A stretch of DNA of 64,000 nucleotides from Paenibacillus beijingensis (GCF_000961095.1 NZ_CP011058.1:5534001-5598000); one strand, 5' to 3'; counted from the stretch's first letter, positions 51,077 through 60,515 are shown. A program made the numbers and translations. Notes: a model not told the origin generated them from the letters alone.

Positions 51077-51634
51077 TTACGCGCGGGAAATATAGTGCCC
51101 GTCGCGGGTATCGATCAGCAGGACGTCGTCTTCGTTGATGAACAGCGGAACCTGCACGTTCAGGCCCGTTTCAAGCTTGGCGTTTTTCGTTGCGCCGGTT
51201 GCCGTATTGCCTTTAATGCCCGGTTCCGTTTCGATTACTTTCAACTCGACGCTGTTCGGCATCGAAATCCCGATGATTTCGCCCTGGTAGCTGGAAATAT
51301 TGACATTCATGTTTTCTTTCAGGAAGTTGAGCTCCCATTCCAACTGATCCTTGTCCAGGTTGAACTGGTCATACGTTTCGTTATCCATAAACGTGTATTC
51401 GTTGCCGGAGTTGTACAGGTATTGCACCTGACGGTTCTCGACGTGTGCGCGGCCGATATTTTCGCCGGCGCGGAACGTTTTTTCCACGACGTTGCCGTTG
51501 CGGAGGTTTTTCAGCTTGGAGCGGACGAAAGCCGCGCCTTTGCCCGGTTTAACGTGCTGGAACTCGATAACCGAGAAGATGTCTCCGTCCACTTCGACGG
51601 TAAGGCCTGTTTTGAAATCGTTAACTGAAATCAC
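51077..51634 (-). CDS. efp: Translation elongation factor P
   Basis: A 185-residue EF-P of three beta-barrel domains. Lys32 in HVKPGKGAAF is the modified position in Bacillus. It relieves ribosome stalling at polyproline. The GTG start follows AGGAGGG. Confidence 0.97.
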   Translation of the reverse strand: MISVNDFKTGLTVEVDGDIFSVIEFQHVKPGKGAAFVRSKLKNLRNGNVVEKTFRAGENIGRAHVENRQVQYLYNSGNEYTFMDNETYDQFNLDKDQLEWELNFLKENMNVNISSYQGEIIGISMPNSVELKVIETEPGIKGNTATGATKNAKLETGLNVQVPLFINEDDVLLIDTRDGHYISRA

Positions 51635-51700
51635 TTCTAAATTCCCTCCTAGTAGTTAGCGGTACGATGCCGCGGGCCCTCAAGCAGGACCTCAAAGTTG

Positions 51701-52774
51701 TCATTGCAAAACAAGAAGCTCTTTCGGCGAGGAGGTCAAAATCCGGATCCCCGTATCCGTAATGAGAATGTCGTCCTCGATCCGAACGCCGCCGAAGCCG
51801 GGAATATAAATTCCGGGCTCTACCGTTACCGTCATGCCGGGCACAAGCACGGTATCGCTGCGCATCGACAGCCGCGGCTCCTCGTGAATTTCCATCCCGA
51901 GACCGTGGCCCGTGCTGTGGCCGAACTGCTCGCCGTACCCGTAGCGGGCAATGACATCGCGCGCCAGCGCGTCGGCTTCCTTGCCCGTCATGCCGGGACG
52001 GATGTTCTGCAGCGCATTCATCTGCGCCTCCAGCACGATGTTGTAAATGTCCCGGTGCCGCTCCGACGGCTTGCCGACCACCACGGTTCGGGTCAGATCC
52101 GAGCAGTAGCCATGGTAGTATGCGCCGAAGTCCAGCTTGACGAATTCGTCCGTGCCGATGATTCGCTCGCTGGCGACCCCATGTGGCAGCGCCGAACGCT
52201 CCCCCGAGGCGACGATCGTGTCGAAGGACGAAGACGTCGCGCCGCGGCTGCGCATGAACATTTCCATCTTCAGCGCAATGTCGCTTTCTTTCACGCCGGC
52301 GGCGATCAATCCGATAATATGCGCAAACGTTGCATCCGCAAGCTCGGCAGCTTCCTGCATGATCGCAATCTCGGATTGCTCCTTGATGACCCGCAGCCCT
52401 TCCACGATGCCGGCGGAAGGCACAAGCTCCACATCGCCCAGCGTCCGGCCATAGCGCACGAAGTTTCCGTAAACGGTATGCTCCTGTTCAAACGCCAGCC
52501 GCTTCGCGCCGCTTTCGGAAAGCAGATCCCTTACGGTCTCCAGCGGATTGACCGCATGCTCGACGATCGTAAAGCCGGGCGCCTGCTGCTCCGCCTGCAC
52601 CGTGTAACGGAAGTCCGTAAGCAGAAAGGTACCTTTCTCCGTCAGCAGCACCATTCCGGACGATCCCGTAAAGCCGCTTATGTAACGCCGATTGTGGCCG
52701 CTTCCGATCAGAAACGCTTCAAGCCCCAGTTCCGCCAGCTTGCTCCTTAACCGTTCCACCCGCTTATTCGTCAT
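51701..52774 (-). CDS. pepQ: Xaa-Pro peptidase (M24 family)
   Basis: A 357-residue pita-bread metallopeptidase: an N-terminal creatinase-like domain (1-125) and a catalytic domain with ligands in KLDFGAYYHGYCSDLTRT, GHSTGHGLGMEIHEEP and VTVEPGIYIPG. It removes N-terminal residues before proline. It matches Bacillus YqhT next to efp. Confidence 0.94.
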   Translation of the reverse strand: MTNKRVERLRSKLAELGLEAFLIGSGHNRRYISGFTGSSGMVLLTEKGTFLLTDFRYTVQAEQQAPGFTIVEHAVNPLETVRDLLSESGAKRLAFEQEHTVYGNFVRYGRTLGDVELVPSAGIVEGLRVIKEQSEIAIMQEAAELADATFAHIIGLIAAGVKESDIALKMEMFMRSRGATSSSFDTIVASGERSALPHGVASERIIGTDEFVKLDFGAYYHGYCSDLTRTVVVGKPSERHRDIYNIVLEAQMNALQNIRPGMTGKEADALARDVIARYGYGEQFGHSTGHGLGMEIHEEPRLSMRSDTVLVPGMTVTVEPGIYIPGFGGVRIEDDILITDTGIRILTSSPKELLVLQ

Positions 52775-52847
52775 ATGCGCTCCCCCTTCGCTCGTATCGT
52801 CACTTGCTTTGCCGAGGCTGAACCTCTAAGACCGCAAATTAACGCTT

Positions 52848-53294
52848 TTATCCTGCCCGGCCGTCAAGATGACGGACCAACGCGGACAAACCAAGCTCGT
52901 AGCCGTGCGCACCAAAGCCAGCAATCTGCCCGATAACGACCGGAGCGGTCACGGATATATGACGGAAAGCTTCGCGCTTATGAATGTTGGACATATGCAC
53001 TTCCACCGCCGGGACATCGACGGACGCCAGGGCGTCCCTGATCGCGTAGCTGTAATGGGTAAACGCGCCGGGGTTGATCAGGATGCCGTCTGCTTGTCCG
53101 TGCGTCTGATGAATCCGGTCAATCAAATAGCCTTCGTGATTGGACTGGTAAAATTCCAGCTCCACGCCCAGTGCGGCAGCGCATTCCCGCAGCATGGATT
53201 CGATGCCGGACAGCGTGAGAGTCCCGTATACGCCCGGTTCGCGAACGCCCAGCATGTTCAGGTTCGGGCCGTTAAGTACGACGATTTTACGCAC
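52848..53294 (-). CDS. aroQ: 3-dehydroquinate dehydratase type II
   Basis: A 148-residue AroQ: KIVVLNGPNLNMLGVREPGVYG, FYQSNHEGYLIDRIH, INPGAFTHYSYAIRDAL and VEVHMSNIHKREAFRH. It is the third step of the shikimate pathway. The GTG after TGGAGGTG is the start; earlier codons lack a site. Confidence 0.96.
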   Translation of the reverse strand: MRKIVVLNGPNLNMLGVREPGVYGTLTLSGIESMLRECAAALGVELEFYQSNHEGYLIDRIHQTHGQADGILINPGAFTHYSYAIRDALASVDVPAVEVHMSNIHKREAFRHISVTAPVVIGQIAGFGAHGYELGLSALVRHLDGRAG

Positions 53295-53403
53295 CGCGCA
53301 CCTCCAAACAAGTGTGGTGAAAAGATAGCTGCTGCGCCGATGTTTCCTCCGCGCAAAAGATCTTAGCCATTTTACCACAAATGCCGGGCAGTTGAGAAGA
53401 GCT

Positions 53404-53898
53404 TCAAGCGGCGGGTTCGCGCGAAGCCTCGTCGTGAAATTCGAATGCGGTCGTATAGCCTATAAATACCCCCCAGAGGATGAAAATACACAGTTCGGTC
53501 AGCAATGAATTCCATCCGAGGAGCGTCACCGGTTTCGTTGCTCCAAGAAGCGGTCCGATCACGCTGAAGATGACCGCCCACCATAGCAGTCCGTACAAAA
53601 TCCCCGGCATCGGACCGCCGGCAAACCCCAGCACCAGCAGATAAAGGTACGCCGCCAATACGGAAAATAGAATAAAGCAGGCTAAGCCTGTTACGTGTCC
53701 CTGCATGGTAAGCAGAAACGAATGACGGAAAAAGGGCTCCGCCATCAGTCCCGGAATGACGCGGGTAAACTGCAAATAATATAACGCAAGTCTTGCGAGC
53801 CCCCAAATCACTCCCGCATAAAGGCCAAGCTTTAGCTGAAAAATCCAAGGATTCGTCGGGTGCGAGCCGTAATCGCTGCCGCCGCTCGATCGATTCAT
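53404..53898 (-). CDS. yqhR: YqhR family membrane protein
   Basis: A 164-residue protein with four helices (about 22-44, 65-90, 95-118 and 130-152). It matches YqhR by size and by position beside aroQ. The function is unknown. TGGAGGAAA precedes the ATG; the longer frame to 53991 does not look coding. Confidence 0.82.
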   Translation of the reverse strand: MNRSSGGSDYGSHPTNPWIFQLKLGLYAGVIWGLARLALYYLQFTRVIPGLMAEPFFRHSFLLTMQGHVTGLACFILFSVLAAYLYLLVLGFAGGPMPGILYGLLWWAVIFSVIGPLLGATKPVTLLGWNSLLTELCIFILWGVFIGYTTAFEFHDEASREPAA

Positions 53899-54092
53899 GA
53901 CCGTTTCCTCCATTCCTAGATTGTCGCGTTTAGTATGCCAAAGGAAAGGGTGCGGTAAACAGCAAAAAAAGCTTTTTCCCTTGCCCGTCAAGTGGCATTC
54001 GCGCGGTAGATCAAGTACAATAGAATTGGTAGAAAAAGCTGCAGAGAGCGCCTACGCGCCTGCATGATCAACAAGAGGATGGTGACCGTCTT

Positions 54093-55052
54093 TTGTCGCA
54101 ACAAAACACATCGATTTATGGGGGACAGGCCGTCATCGAAGGCGTCATGTTCGGCGGACGCAACGTCAACGTAACGGCCGTACGCCGTAAAAATGAAGAA
54201 ATCGTCTATTATGAGGTGCCTAGGCCGGAGCAGAAACCGTGGTATCAGCCTCTGAAAAAAATCCCGTTCGTCCGTGGAATCGTCGGTATTTTGGAATCGA
54301 GCGTGAAAGGATCGCAGCATCTTAACTTCTCGCTCGAAGCATACGCCGAAGACGAGCACGGCGAGGACAATCAGGATCCGGCCAAAGCAGCAGCTCCGAA
54401 GAAAGCGGAGAAATCCGGCTGGAGCCTGTCCATGATCGTCGGCGTTGCCGTAGCCAGCATCATTTCGTTCGCGGCGGGCAAGATCGTATTTACACTGGTG
54501 CCCGCAATTATCGAAGAGCTGCTATTCGAACAGGCATTCAAGAATATAATAATACACAACCTGATTGAAGGTCTGATCAAAATCATTTTTCTGCTGGGCT
54601 ATCTGTACATTATTTCCTTAACGCCGCTTGTGAAGCGTCTGTTCCAGTACCACGGCGCCGAGCATAAAGTCATCAGCGCGTACGAGGACGGCGCAGAGCT
54701 TACGGTCGGCAATGTGCAGCGCTACACCCGACTCCATTACCGCTGCGGCAGCAGCTTTCTGGTTTTTTCCGTTATCGTCGGCGTTATCGTGTATTCATTC
54801 TTCGATTGGGACAACATGTGGGAGCGCATCTATATCCGGCTGCTGCTGCTCCCGCTGGTGCTCGGGGCTTCGTACGAGGTGCTCCGCCTTACCAATGCGG
54901 TCCGCGATGTGCCGGTCCTCCGTTATCTCGGTTATCCCGGCCTGTGGCTGCAGAAGCTGACGACAAAAGAGCCGACAGACGACCAGGTAGCCGTTTCAAT
55001 CGCTTCCTTCAACCGGATGAGGGAACTGGAAGGCCGGCTTGCCGGCCGCTAA
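54093..55052 (+). CDS. yqhQ: YqhQ family protein (DUF1385)
   Basis: A 319-residue membrane protein: IYGGQAVIEGVMFGGRN at the start, a soluble segment with an acidic stretch (about 85-110), then helices near 110-135, 155-180, 225-245 and 250-270, with the conserved YHGAEHKVISAYEDG and HYRCGSSFLVF. The His-rich motifs hint at a metal-dependent role, but function is unproven. The TTG start at 54093 has GAGGATGGTG upstream. Confidence 0.9.
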   Translation: MSQQNTSIYGGQAVIEGVMFGGRNVNVTAVRRKNEEIVYYEVPRPEQKPWYQPLKKIPFVRGIVGILESSVKGSQHLNFSLEAYAEDEHGEDNQDPAKAAAPKKAEKSGWSLSMIVGVAVASIISFAAGKIVFTLVPAIIEELLFEQAFKNIIIHNLIEGLIKIIFLLGYLYIISLTPLVKRLFQYHGAEHKVISAYEDGAELTVGNVQRYTRLHYRCGSSFLVFSVIVGVIVYSFFDWDNMWERIYIRLLLLPLVLGASYEVLRLTNAVRDVPVLRYLGYPGLWLQKLTTKEPTDDQVAVSIASFNRMRELEGRLAGR

Positions 55053-55102
55053 GCTTAGGTAAGTTCATAACCGAATCGGATTGCAAGAAAGGGTGGGCTA
55101 AA

Positions 55103-55399
55103 ATGAAACGTAACAACAGAATGAGTGCTTCGGTTTATATCGTTCTCGGTCTGGCCGCCATCGGTGTTTTTTTCCAACTGCTGCAGCATCCGTCTACAAT
55201 GATTATTCCGGTCGTTGTGTTTGGACTGATTTTCATCCTGTACAAATTTCCGCCCGCCTCTTTGCGTTCGCGTCCGAAGGTCAAACAGCCGGTAAAGCAG
55301 GCCAAAACGCAGCAAAAGCCGAAGCCCCGCAGTAAAACGGTACCTTTCCGCGTGATCGAGGGCGGCAAGGACGACGACAGCATGCCGAAGTACCACTGA
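55103..55399 (+). CDS. SA1362-like small membrane protein
   Basis: A 98-residue protein with two adjacent helices (about 8-25 and 30-48) and a Lys/Gln/Pro-rich tail with KTVPFRVIEGGKDDDS. SA1362-type genes occur beside yqhQ/yqhR in Bacillales, and size and layout agree; naming is tentative. The ATG follows AAAGGGTGG. It starts 50 bases after yqhQ. Confidence 0.7.
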   Translation: MKRNNRMSASVYIVLGLAAIGVFFQLLQHPSTMIIPVVVFGLIFILYKFPPASLRSRPKVKQPVKQAKTQQKPKPRSKTVPFRVIEGGKDDDSMPKYH

Positions 55400-55424
55400 T
55401 TGCGGAATGCACCGCTTACCTAAC

Positions 55425-55468
55425 AAAAAGAACGTCCGCCATACAATCGGCAGACGTTCTTTTTTTGT
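55425..55468. terminator. Bidirectional terminator before mntR
   Basis: AAAAAGAACGTC and GACGTTCTTTTT pair, with GCC/GGC inside. Seven T residues follow on the plus strand and five in the reverse reading. It separates the convergent SA1362-like gene and mntR. Confidence 0.92.
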
Positions 55469-55485
55469 TCCCGCAGCTTCCCGGC

Positions 55486-55908
55486 TTAATCGCTGTCGAG
55501 CTCGGTGCGGATCTTTTTCAACTCTTCCAGCCTTCCGCTGTCACGCTTCAGAAACTCCACCAGCGTCTCGATACAAGTGATGGAATCCCAGCTCAAATGA
55601 TGCTCGATGCCTTCGACGTCGCGGTAAATGTTCTCCTCTTGGACACCGATCGTCGCGAGGAACGTTTCCAGCAGATGATGGCGATCGACGAGTCTTTTCC
55701 CCATCTTCTTGCCTTTGTTCGTCAGAACGAGTCCGCGGTATTTTTCGTAGATGAGATAGTTGTCCTTGTCCAGCTTCTGTATCATCTTCGTAACGGAAGA
55801 GGGATGCACCTCAAGCCCCTCCGCGATATCCGAGACACGGGCGTAGCCTTTTTCGTCAATGAGTTTATAAATCCGTTCCAAGTAGTCTTCCATGCTCGGA
55901 GTTGGCAC
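55486..55908 (-). CDS. mntR: Manganese transport regulator MntR
   Basis: A 140-residue DtxR-family protein: winged helix (about 5-60, VSDIAEGLEVHPSSVTKMIQKL) and a dimerisation domain. Mn ligands Asp8-like (MEDYLERIY), Glu99/Glu102/His103-like (VEGIEHHLS) and His77-like (RHHLLETF) are present. It represses Mn2+ uptake. The GTG start follows GGGGG. Confidence 0.95.
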   Translation of the reverse strand: MPTPSMEDYLERIYKLIDEKGYARVSDIAEGLEVHPSSVTKMIQKLDKDNYLIYEKYRGLVLTNKGKKMGKRLVDRHHLLETFLATIGVQEENIYRDVEGIEHHLSWDSITCIETLVEFLKRDSGRLEELKKIRTELDSD

Positions 55909-56122
55909 AAGAAGAACCCCCTAACCTGCTGCATACACCTTCTGTTCCGGCGTTGCTCTTAGTATTTTACACTGACGGGCAGTCAGCCGCAACTCATTCT
56001 CAGCTCCCCGCATCCGTTCTCCTGAATGTTACAGGGTTGCCGGCGCCCTCTTTTGTCACAATAATGAAGAACCGTACATCGCTTAAACAATCCAGATTTC
56101 ATCTCGAGGAGGCCGGTCCATC

Positions 56123-57187
56123 ATGAGACCTATTGCTTTGGAGCGCCCGGGTGCCGGCAGGTCAAAGCCGTTCGTTCCCGATCTCGTTTATTTTGAACCC
56201 GATTCGCTCCACTATCCGAAGGGCGAACGGATTATGGAGTGGGTAAAAAAAGAAAACATCCCTTACCGGATGACGACATCCCATAACCGGATTACGAATC
56301 TGCCGGGCGAGACGGAGCTGGAGAAGTATAAAATCGCCAAACGGACGCTTGTCGTCGGCATCCGCAAAACGCTTAAATTCGACACGTCAAAGCCGTCGGC
56401 GGAATATGCGATCCCGATCGCCACCGGCTGCATGGGACATTGCCATTACTGCTATTTGCAAACGACGCTCGGCGCGAAGCCGTACGTCCGCGTTTACGTG
56501 AATACGGATGAAATCATGGATGCGGCGCGCGGTTATATTCAGGAACGAATTCCGCAGCTGACCCGGTTCGAAGCGGCATGTACGTCCGATCCGGTCGGGC
56601 TTGAACCGATTACCGGCAGTTTGCGGGAACTGATTGAATTTATGGCGGGCCAGCAGTATGGGAGGCTGCGGTTTGTAACCAAATTTCATCACGTCGATTC
56701 GCTCCTGGACGCCCGGCATAACGGTCATACGCGCATTCGCTTCAGCGTCAATGACAAATATGTGATCCGCAGCTTTGAACCGGCCACCTCGACCTTTGAG
56801 GAACGGATCGAAGCGGCCGGCAAGGTCGCCAGGGCCGGCTACCCGCTCGGATTCATTATCGCCCCGATCATTTGGCACGATGGCTGGGAGGACGGGTACG
56901 CCGAGCTGATCCGCTCGCTTGCGCAGACGCTTCCTGCCGAAGCGGCACGCGATCTGACGTTTGAGCTTATTCAGCACCGGTTTACGAAGACGGCGAAAAG
57001 TACGATCGAGAAACGATATCCGAAAACAAAGCTGGAAATGGACATGGACAAGCGGAAATACAAATGGGGACGGTGGGGTCAGGGGAAATACGTCTACCCC
57101 GATGAGCAAGCGGGCGCCCTGCGCAGCTTTCTATCCGAGCGCATCGCAGAGCATTTCCCGCAGGCGTCGATCGAATATTTTACGTGA
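56123..57187 (+). CDS. splB: Spore photoproduct lyase
   Basis: A 354-residue radical-SAM enzyme. The iron-sulfur cysteines are Cys103, Cys107 and Cys110 (GCMGHCHYC), and Cys153 (AACTSDPVG) matches the H-donor cysteine. It repairs the UV thymine dimer (spore photoproduct) at germination. The ATG follows GAGGAGG. There is no splA just upstream. Confidence 0.96.
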   Translation: MRPIALERPGAGRSKPFVPDLVYFEPDSLHYPKGERIMEWVKKENIPYRMTTSHNRITNLPGETELEKYKIAKRTLVVGIRKTLKFDTSKPSAEYAIPIATGCMGHCHYCYLQTTLGAKPYVRVYVNTDEIMDAARGYIQERIPQLTRFEAACTSDPVGLEPITGSLRELIEFMAGQQYGRLRFVTKFHHVDSLLDARHNGHTRIRFSVNDKYVIRSFEPATSTFEERIEAAGKVARAGYPLGFIIAPIIWHDGWEDGYAELIRSLAQTLPAEAARDLTFELIQHRFTKTAKSTIEKRYPKTKLEMDMDKRKYKWGRWGQGKYVYPDEQAGALRSFLSERIAEHFPQASIEYFT

Positions 57188-57228
57188 CATGGGAAAGACG
57201 TGACATGCAATAGCTTAAAAGCAAACGG

Positions 57229-57249
57229 GGCTGTCCATAATGGACAGCC
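57229..57249 (+). terminator. Hairpin after splB
   Basis: GGCTGTCCA and TGGACAGCC form a perfect nine-base stem with a three-base loop, 41 bases after the splB stop. The T tract is weak. In the 588-base gap 57188-57775 I saw no gene, only this hairpin, the repeats, a terminator and IS-like ends listed next. Confidence 0.6.
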
Positions 57250-57536
57250 TTCGCAATTTGGGTATCGGTACATACGCAACATTACTGCATACCCTTTATT
57301 TTGGGTTTTGGCACACGCAACTTCACGGCATACCCGTAAACGGATTTAGACTTGTTTTCGCTTACAAACGTCAGCACCGCTGTTCTAAACAAGCAATCGC
57401 TCTGCACAAAGGGGGAATTGTTGAAAAGCATGCGATCGTACATCTTTTTTCTTTTTAAATTGCGACGATGTTAAAATTCCTGCAAACATACATTTATTAT
57501 CGACCCCAGCTCACGTTCAGGCTATAAAAGCCCGAA

Positions 57537-57609
57537 ATTCCTGCACCATCGCAGGTATTCTCTCTGGACATGCGATTTCGCTCGATAATACCTGCACTAT
57601 CGCAGGTTT
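57537..57609. repeat. Paired short palindromes CCTGC-N6-GCAGG
   Basis: CCTGCACCATCGCAGG (57540-57555) and CCTGCACTATCGCAGG (57590-57605) differ at one base and are both palindromic at their ends. They are flanked outward by TATT/AATA so that the pair forms a larger inverted arrangement. An ATTCCTGCA partial copy lies near 57477. Such units look like dispersed intergenic repeats. Confidence 0.6.
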
Positions 57610-57620
57610 AGCACACGAAG

Positions 57621-57663
57621 GGACCTCCAACCCCCTTTGCCGGCAAGATTGGAGGTCCTTTTG
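57621..57663 (+). terminator. Strong hairpin in the splB-spoVAE gap
   Basis: GGACCTCCAA and TTGGAGGTCC pair perfectly over 10 bases around an 18-base loop and are followed by TTTT. No gene feeds it on the plus strand, so it may belong to a lost element. Confidence 0.65.
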
Positions 57664-57670
57664 CGTCATA

Positions 57671-57720
57671 TTTGGGACCAGCTAATCCAGTGAATTTCGG
57701 ACCAGCTCATCCAGGGGAAC
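57671..57720. mobile_element. IS21-like terminal repeat remnant
   Basis: Two direct units, GGACCAGCTAATCCAG and GGACCAGCTCATCCAG, lie about 24 bases apart. Multiple short terminal repeats of this kind mark IS21-family ends. No istA or istB gene is near, so this would be a leftover end. Confidence 0.4.
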
Positions 57721-57775
57721 ACTTATGAGACAGCCCTATATGAGGTTGCCGAAGCTAATAAGACTCCTCTGCCCT

Positions 57776-58126
57776 TCATCCTTTCGGTTTAACGAATAAA
57801 GACGCCAGAAAGGAAAATATTATCGCGGCCGATATACCGGCGCTCGTCACTTTGAATATGCCGGTTATGATGCCGATCACGCCGCTTTTATGCAATTCCG
57901 CCAAAGCGCCGTGCACCAGCGCATTGCCGAAGCTTGTGATCGGTACGGTAGCGCCTGCGCCGGCAAACCGGATAAACGGGTCGTAAAGGCCGAGTCCGTC
58001 TCCAATTGCCCCAAGCACGACCAACAACGTCATCGTATGTGCCGGAGTCAGCTTAAACACGTCAAAGCATATCTGTCCAAAGACGCATATCAAGCCTCCG
58101 ACGACAAAAGCCCACAAGTAAATCAT
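57776..58126 (-). CDS. spoVAE: SpoVAE-type spore DPA channel protein (second spoVA cluster)
   Basis: A 116-residue membrane protein with three to four helices and the family core GDGLGLYDPFIRFAGAGATVP then SFGNALVHGAL. It is the SpoVAEb type. The start overlaps the spoVAD stop (ATGA). It closes the second spoVA cluster and differs from the operon at the left edge. Confidence 0.92.
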   Translation of the reverse strand: MIYLWAFVVGGLICVFGQICFDVFKLTPAHTMTLLVVLGAIGDGLGLYDPFIRFAGAGATVPITSFGNALVHGALAELHKSGVIGIITGIFKVTSAGISAAIIFSFLASLFVKPKG

Positions 58127-59142
58127 TTCCGCTCCGCCCCGCTTTCGATCGAAACTGCATGTGCGATGCAAGGAATGCTTTCCCCCTGCTGGAAAGAAAG
58201 CGGCGAAAGAAGCGCGCCGGTCGCCACAACGAGTAGACGTTTCAATTCCCCTTTGCGCATCCGGTTCAGCAAGTGGCCGTAGGTTACCACCGCCGAGCAG
58301 GCACAGCCGCTCGCGCCGGCCTGCACCGACTGCTTTTCGTAATCGTAGATCATCATTCCGCAGTCCTTATATTCGGTTTGCTGCATCGGAACCTTATGCT
58401 TTTTAAACAAATCGCAGGCAATTTCATACCCCACTTTGGACAAGTCACCTGTCACAATTAGATCGTAATGCCCGGGTTCAATCCGGAAATCGCGAAGATG
58501 CGCCTGGATCGTATCGACGGCCGCAGGAGCCATTGCAGCACCCATGTTGAACGGATCCGTAATGCCCATATCGATGACCCGGCCGATTGTCGCCGACGTT
58601 ACGCAGGGGCCGTCTCCTTTTTGCGAAATGACGCTTGCTCCGGCTCCGGTCACCGTATATTGCGCAGTCGGAGGCTTTTGGGAGCCGTATTCGGTCGGAT
58701 AACGGAATTGTTTTTCGACCGACGCATTATGGCTGCATGCGCTGGCCAGCGCATACTTTGCCGAGCGCGAATTGACCAGATTGGCCGCAAGCGCCAAGCT
58801 TTCCATGGACGTGGAGCATGCCCCGAAAATACCGATGTATGGGATCGTTAACGTTCGTGCCGCAAAGCTGGTGCTGATGACCTGATTCATCAAATCGCCG
58901 CCGATATAGAAATTGATCTGCTCCTGCGTCAAGCCGGCATTTTCAACGGCGAGCTTGGACGCTTCCTCAAGCAGCGTTCGTTCCGCTTTTTCCCAGCTAT
59001 CCTGTCCGAGCCTTATGTCCCCGTGAATGATATCGAAATCGTTCGCCAAAGGACCTTGTCCTTCAAACGGCCCGACGACGGCGGCTCTGCCGGCAATCGT
59101 CGGTTTGTTTTCAAACAGCCAGCTTTGATGACCTTTCAGCAT
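58123..59142 (-). CDS. spoVAD: SpoVAD-type dipicolinate-binding protein (second spoVA cluster)
   Basis: A 339-residue thiolase-fold protein: SFAARTLTIPYIGIFGACSTSMESLALAA has the thiolase-like Cys position, with HNASVEKQFRYPTEYGSQKPP after it. SpoVAD binds dipicolinic acid for import into spores. GGAGGAGG precedes the ATG. It follows spoVAC by two bases. Confidence 0.95.
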   Translation of the reverse strand: MLKGHQSWLFENKPTIAGRAAVVGPFEGQGPLANDFDIIHGDIRLGQDSWEKAERTLLEEASKLAVENAGLTQEQINFYIGGDLMNQVISTSFAARTLTIPYIGIFGACSTSMESLALAANLVNSRSAKYALASACSHNASVEKQFRYPTEYGSQKPPTAQYTVTGAGASVISQKGDGPCVTSATIGRVIDMGITDPFNMGAAMAPAAVDTIQAHLRDFRIEPGHYDLIVTGDLSKVGYEIACDLFKKHKVPMQQTEYKDCGMMIYDYEKQSVQAGASGCACSAVVTYGHLLNRMRKGELKRLLVVATGALLSPLSFQQGESIPCIAHAVSIESGAERK

Positions 59143-59144
59143 GC

Positions 59145-59630
59145 TCAGGATCCTCCTCCGGCGCCAGGATTAAAGAGCCAATGCAGAATGCCGATAAAAA
59201 AAGCGGCAACGACGCCGAAAACGATGACGGGACCGGAAAGCTTGAACATCTTTCCGCCGACGCCAAGGACAAGTCCTTCGCTTCGATGATCAAGCGCCGC
59301 CGACGCCATCGTGTTGGCGAATCCGGTAACCGGAACGGCTGAACCCGCCCCGGCCCACTGCGCGATTTTATCGTATACGCCGAAACAAGTAAGAATTACC
59401 GAAATAAGAATCAAAACGGCAACCGTCGGATTGCCGGCATCTTCCTTCTTGAAACCTGCCCAATGAACAAACATATCTTGAATCCCCTGGCCAATCAAAC
59501 AGATGAGCCCTCCGGCAATAAAAGCGCGGATGCAGTTTTGCAGAACCGGCCTTGCCGGCTCTCTTTTTGTGGCGAGTTCTTTATATTCCTGCTGAACCGG
59601 AGTCAGCTTTTTCTTTTGTTGGTTTGCCAT
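59145..59630 (-). CDS. spoVAC: SpoVAC-type mechanosensitive DPA channel (second spoVA cluster)
   Basis: A 161-residue membrane protein with four or so helices (RAFIAGGLICLIGQGIQDMF, then AVLILISVILTCFGVYDKI, and GAGSAVPVTGFANTMASAA). SpoVAC acts as a stretch-activated channel for DPA release. AAAGGAG precedes the ATG. Confidence 0.95.
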   Translation of the reverse strand: MANQQKKKLTPVQQEYKELATKREPARPVLQNCIRAFIAGGLICLIGQGIQDMFVHWAGFKKEDAGNPTVAVLILISVILTCFGVYDKIAQWAGAGSAVPVTGFANTMASAALDHRSEGLVLGVGGKMFKLSGPVIVFGVVAAFFIGILHWLFNPGAGGGS

Positions 59631-59654
59631 AAACGGGTCTCCTTTTGAAATGAA

Positions 59655-60515
59655 TCAGTGATGCAGCAAAGGCTTTACGTCCGAAATGACATGCTGCAGC
59701 TCCTTTGCACACTGTTCGTACATGTTCTTTGCCTCTTTGTTTTGGGTTGCCAGACCGAACATTTCCAGATCCGCCTCGCATTTTTTCAATGTCGCATATA
59801 AAGCCGCCTTCAGCTGCGGCTCGGGCACTTTAATCTGATCGTCAAACAAATCGACATATAATTGCCCGTAAGTATCGACTTGGCCAAGAAACACATTGTC
59901 AATCGAGACGCCAAGCTTCTCCAGCTCCGTATTCAGCCATGCCCGGTTTAAACCGATTGTGGCAAGCGGCTCATCCATTATTTTACCGTCCATAATAACG
60001 GCTTGCGGCTCTTGTTCCGGACCGACTTTAATCCCGAGGTGCTTCGGCGTTAAAGGCTGGTTTTCTCTCGTGAGCAGGGCGTTGATGTCGCCGCTCGGCT
60101 CCATGACCGCGAATTCGACATCGGCCACTTTAAAAATATTCCGCTTGCGCAGCTGCTCCATCAGCTCATCGGTCGTTAAGCGCTCCTTTTTCAAGTTATC
60201 TTCGAGCACCTTACCGTCCTTAATGAGCACCGTCGCTTTGCCGTCAATGATATCCCTTGCCATTTTGCTTTTCATCTGTAAAAACTCAATGCCCGTTGAA
60301 ACCGCAACCCATACGCCGAGCGAAACGAGCCCCAAATACCATCTGGCGTCTAAATCCAGCGAAATATATGCCGCTATGCTGCCAATCGTAATCCCGGTAA
60401 TATACTCAAAAAAGGAAAGCTGGGAAATTTGTCTTTTTCCCAACACTTTCGTTAAACAGAATAGGACGGCTACGGCAAATAAAGTGCGCAAAGCAACTCC
60501 TAACCAGTCAGGCAT
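59655..60515 (-). CDS. DUF421 membrane protein fused to a DUF1657-like domain
   Basis: A 286-residue protein: three N-terminal helices (about 7-25, 35-52 and 57-75), the YetF/DUF421 cytoplasmic domain (about 85-205) and a C-terminal helical part (about 228-286, ATLKKCEADLEMFGLATQNKEA) that resembles the DUF1657 protein at 61384-61590 (LKSAQASLEQFALATQNQEA). Similar DUF421-DUF1657 proteins accompany mobile spoVA-2 operons. The second ATG (MPDWLG) has the better ribosome spacing. It is first in the cluster. Confidence 0.88.
   Translation of the reverse strand: MPDWLGVALRTLFAVAVLFCLTKVLGKRQISQLSFFEYITGITIGSIAAYISLDLDARWYLGLVSLGVWVAVSTGIEFLQMKSKMARDIIDGKATVLIKDGKVLEDNLKKERLTTDELMEQLRKRNIFKVADVEFAVMEPSGDINALLTRENQPLTPKHLGIKVGPEQEPQAVIMDGKIMDEPLATIGLNRAWLNTELEKLGVSIDNVFLGQVDTYGQLYVDLFDDQIKVPEPQLKAALYATLKKCEADLEMFGLATQNKEAKNMYEQCAKELQHVISDVKPLLHH

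Noticed and set aside
57240..57458. Possible 72-residue gene after splB
   Set aside because: It starts inside the splB hairpin, has no ribosome site, is not protein-like and overlaps AT-rich repeat sequence.
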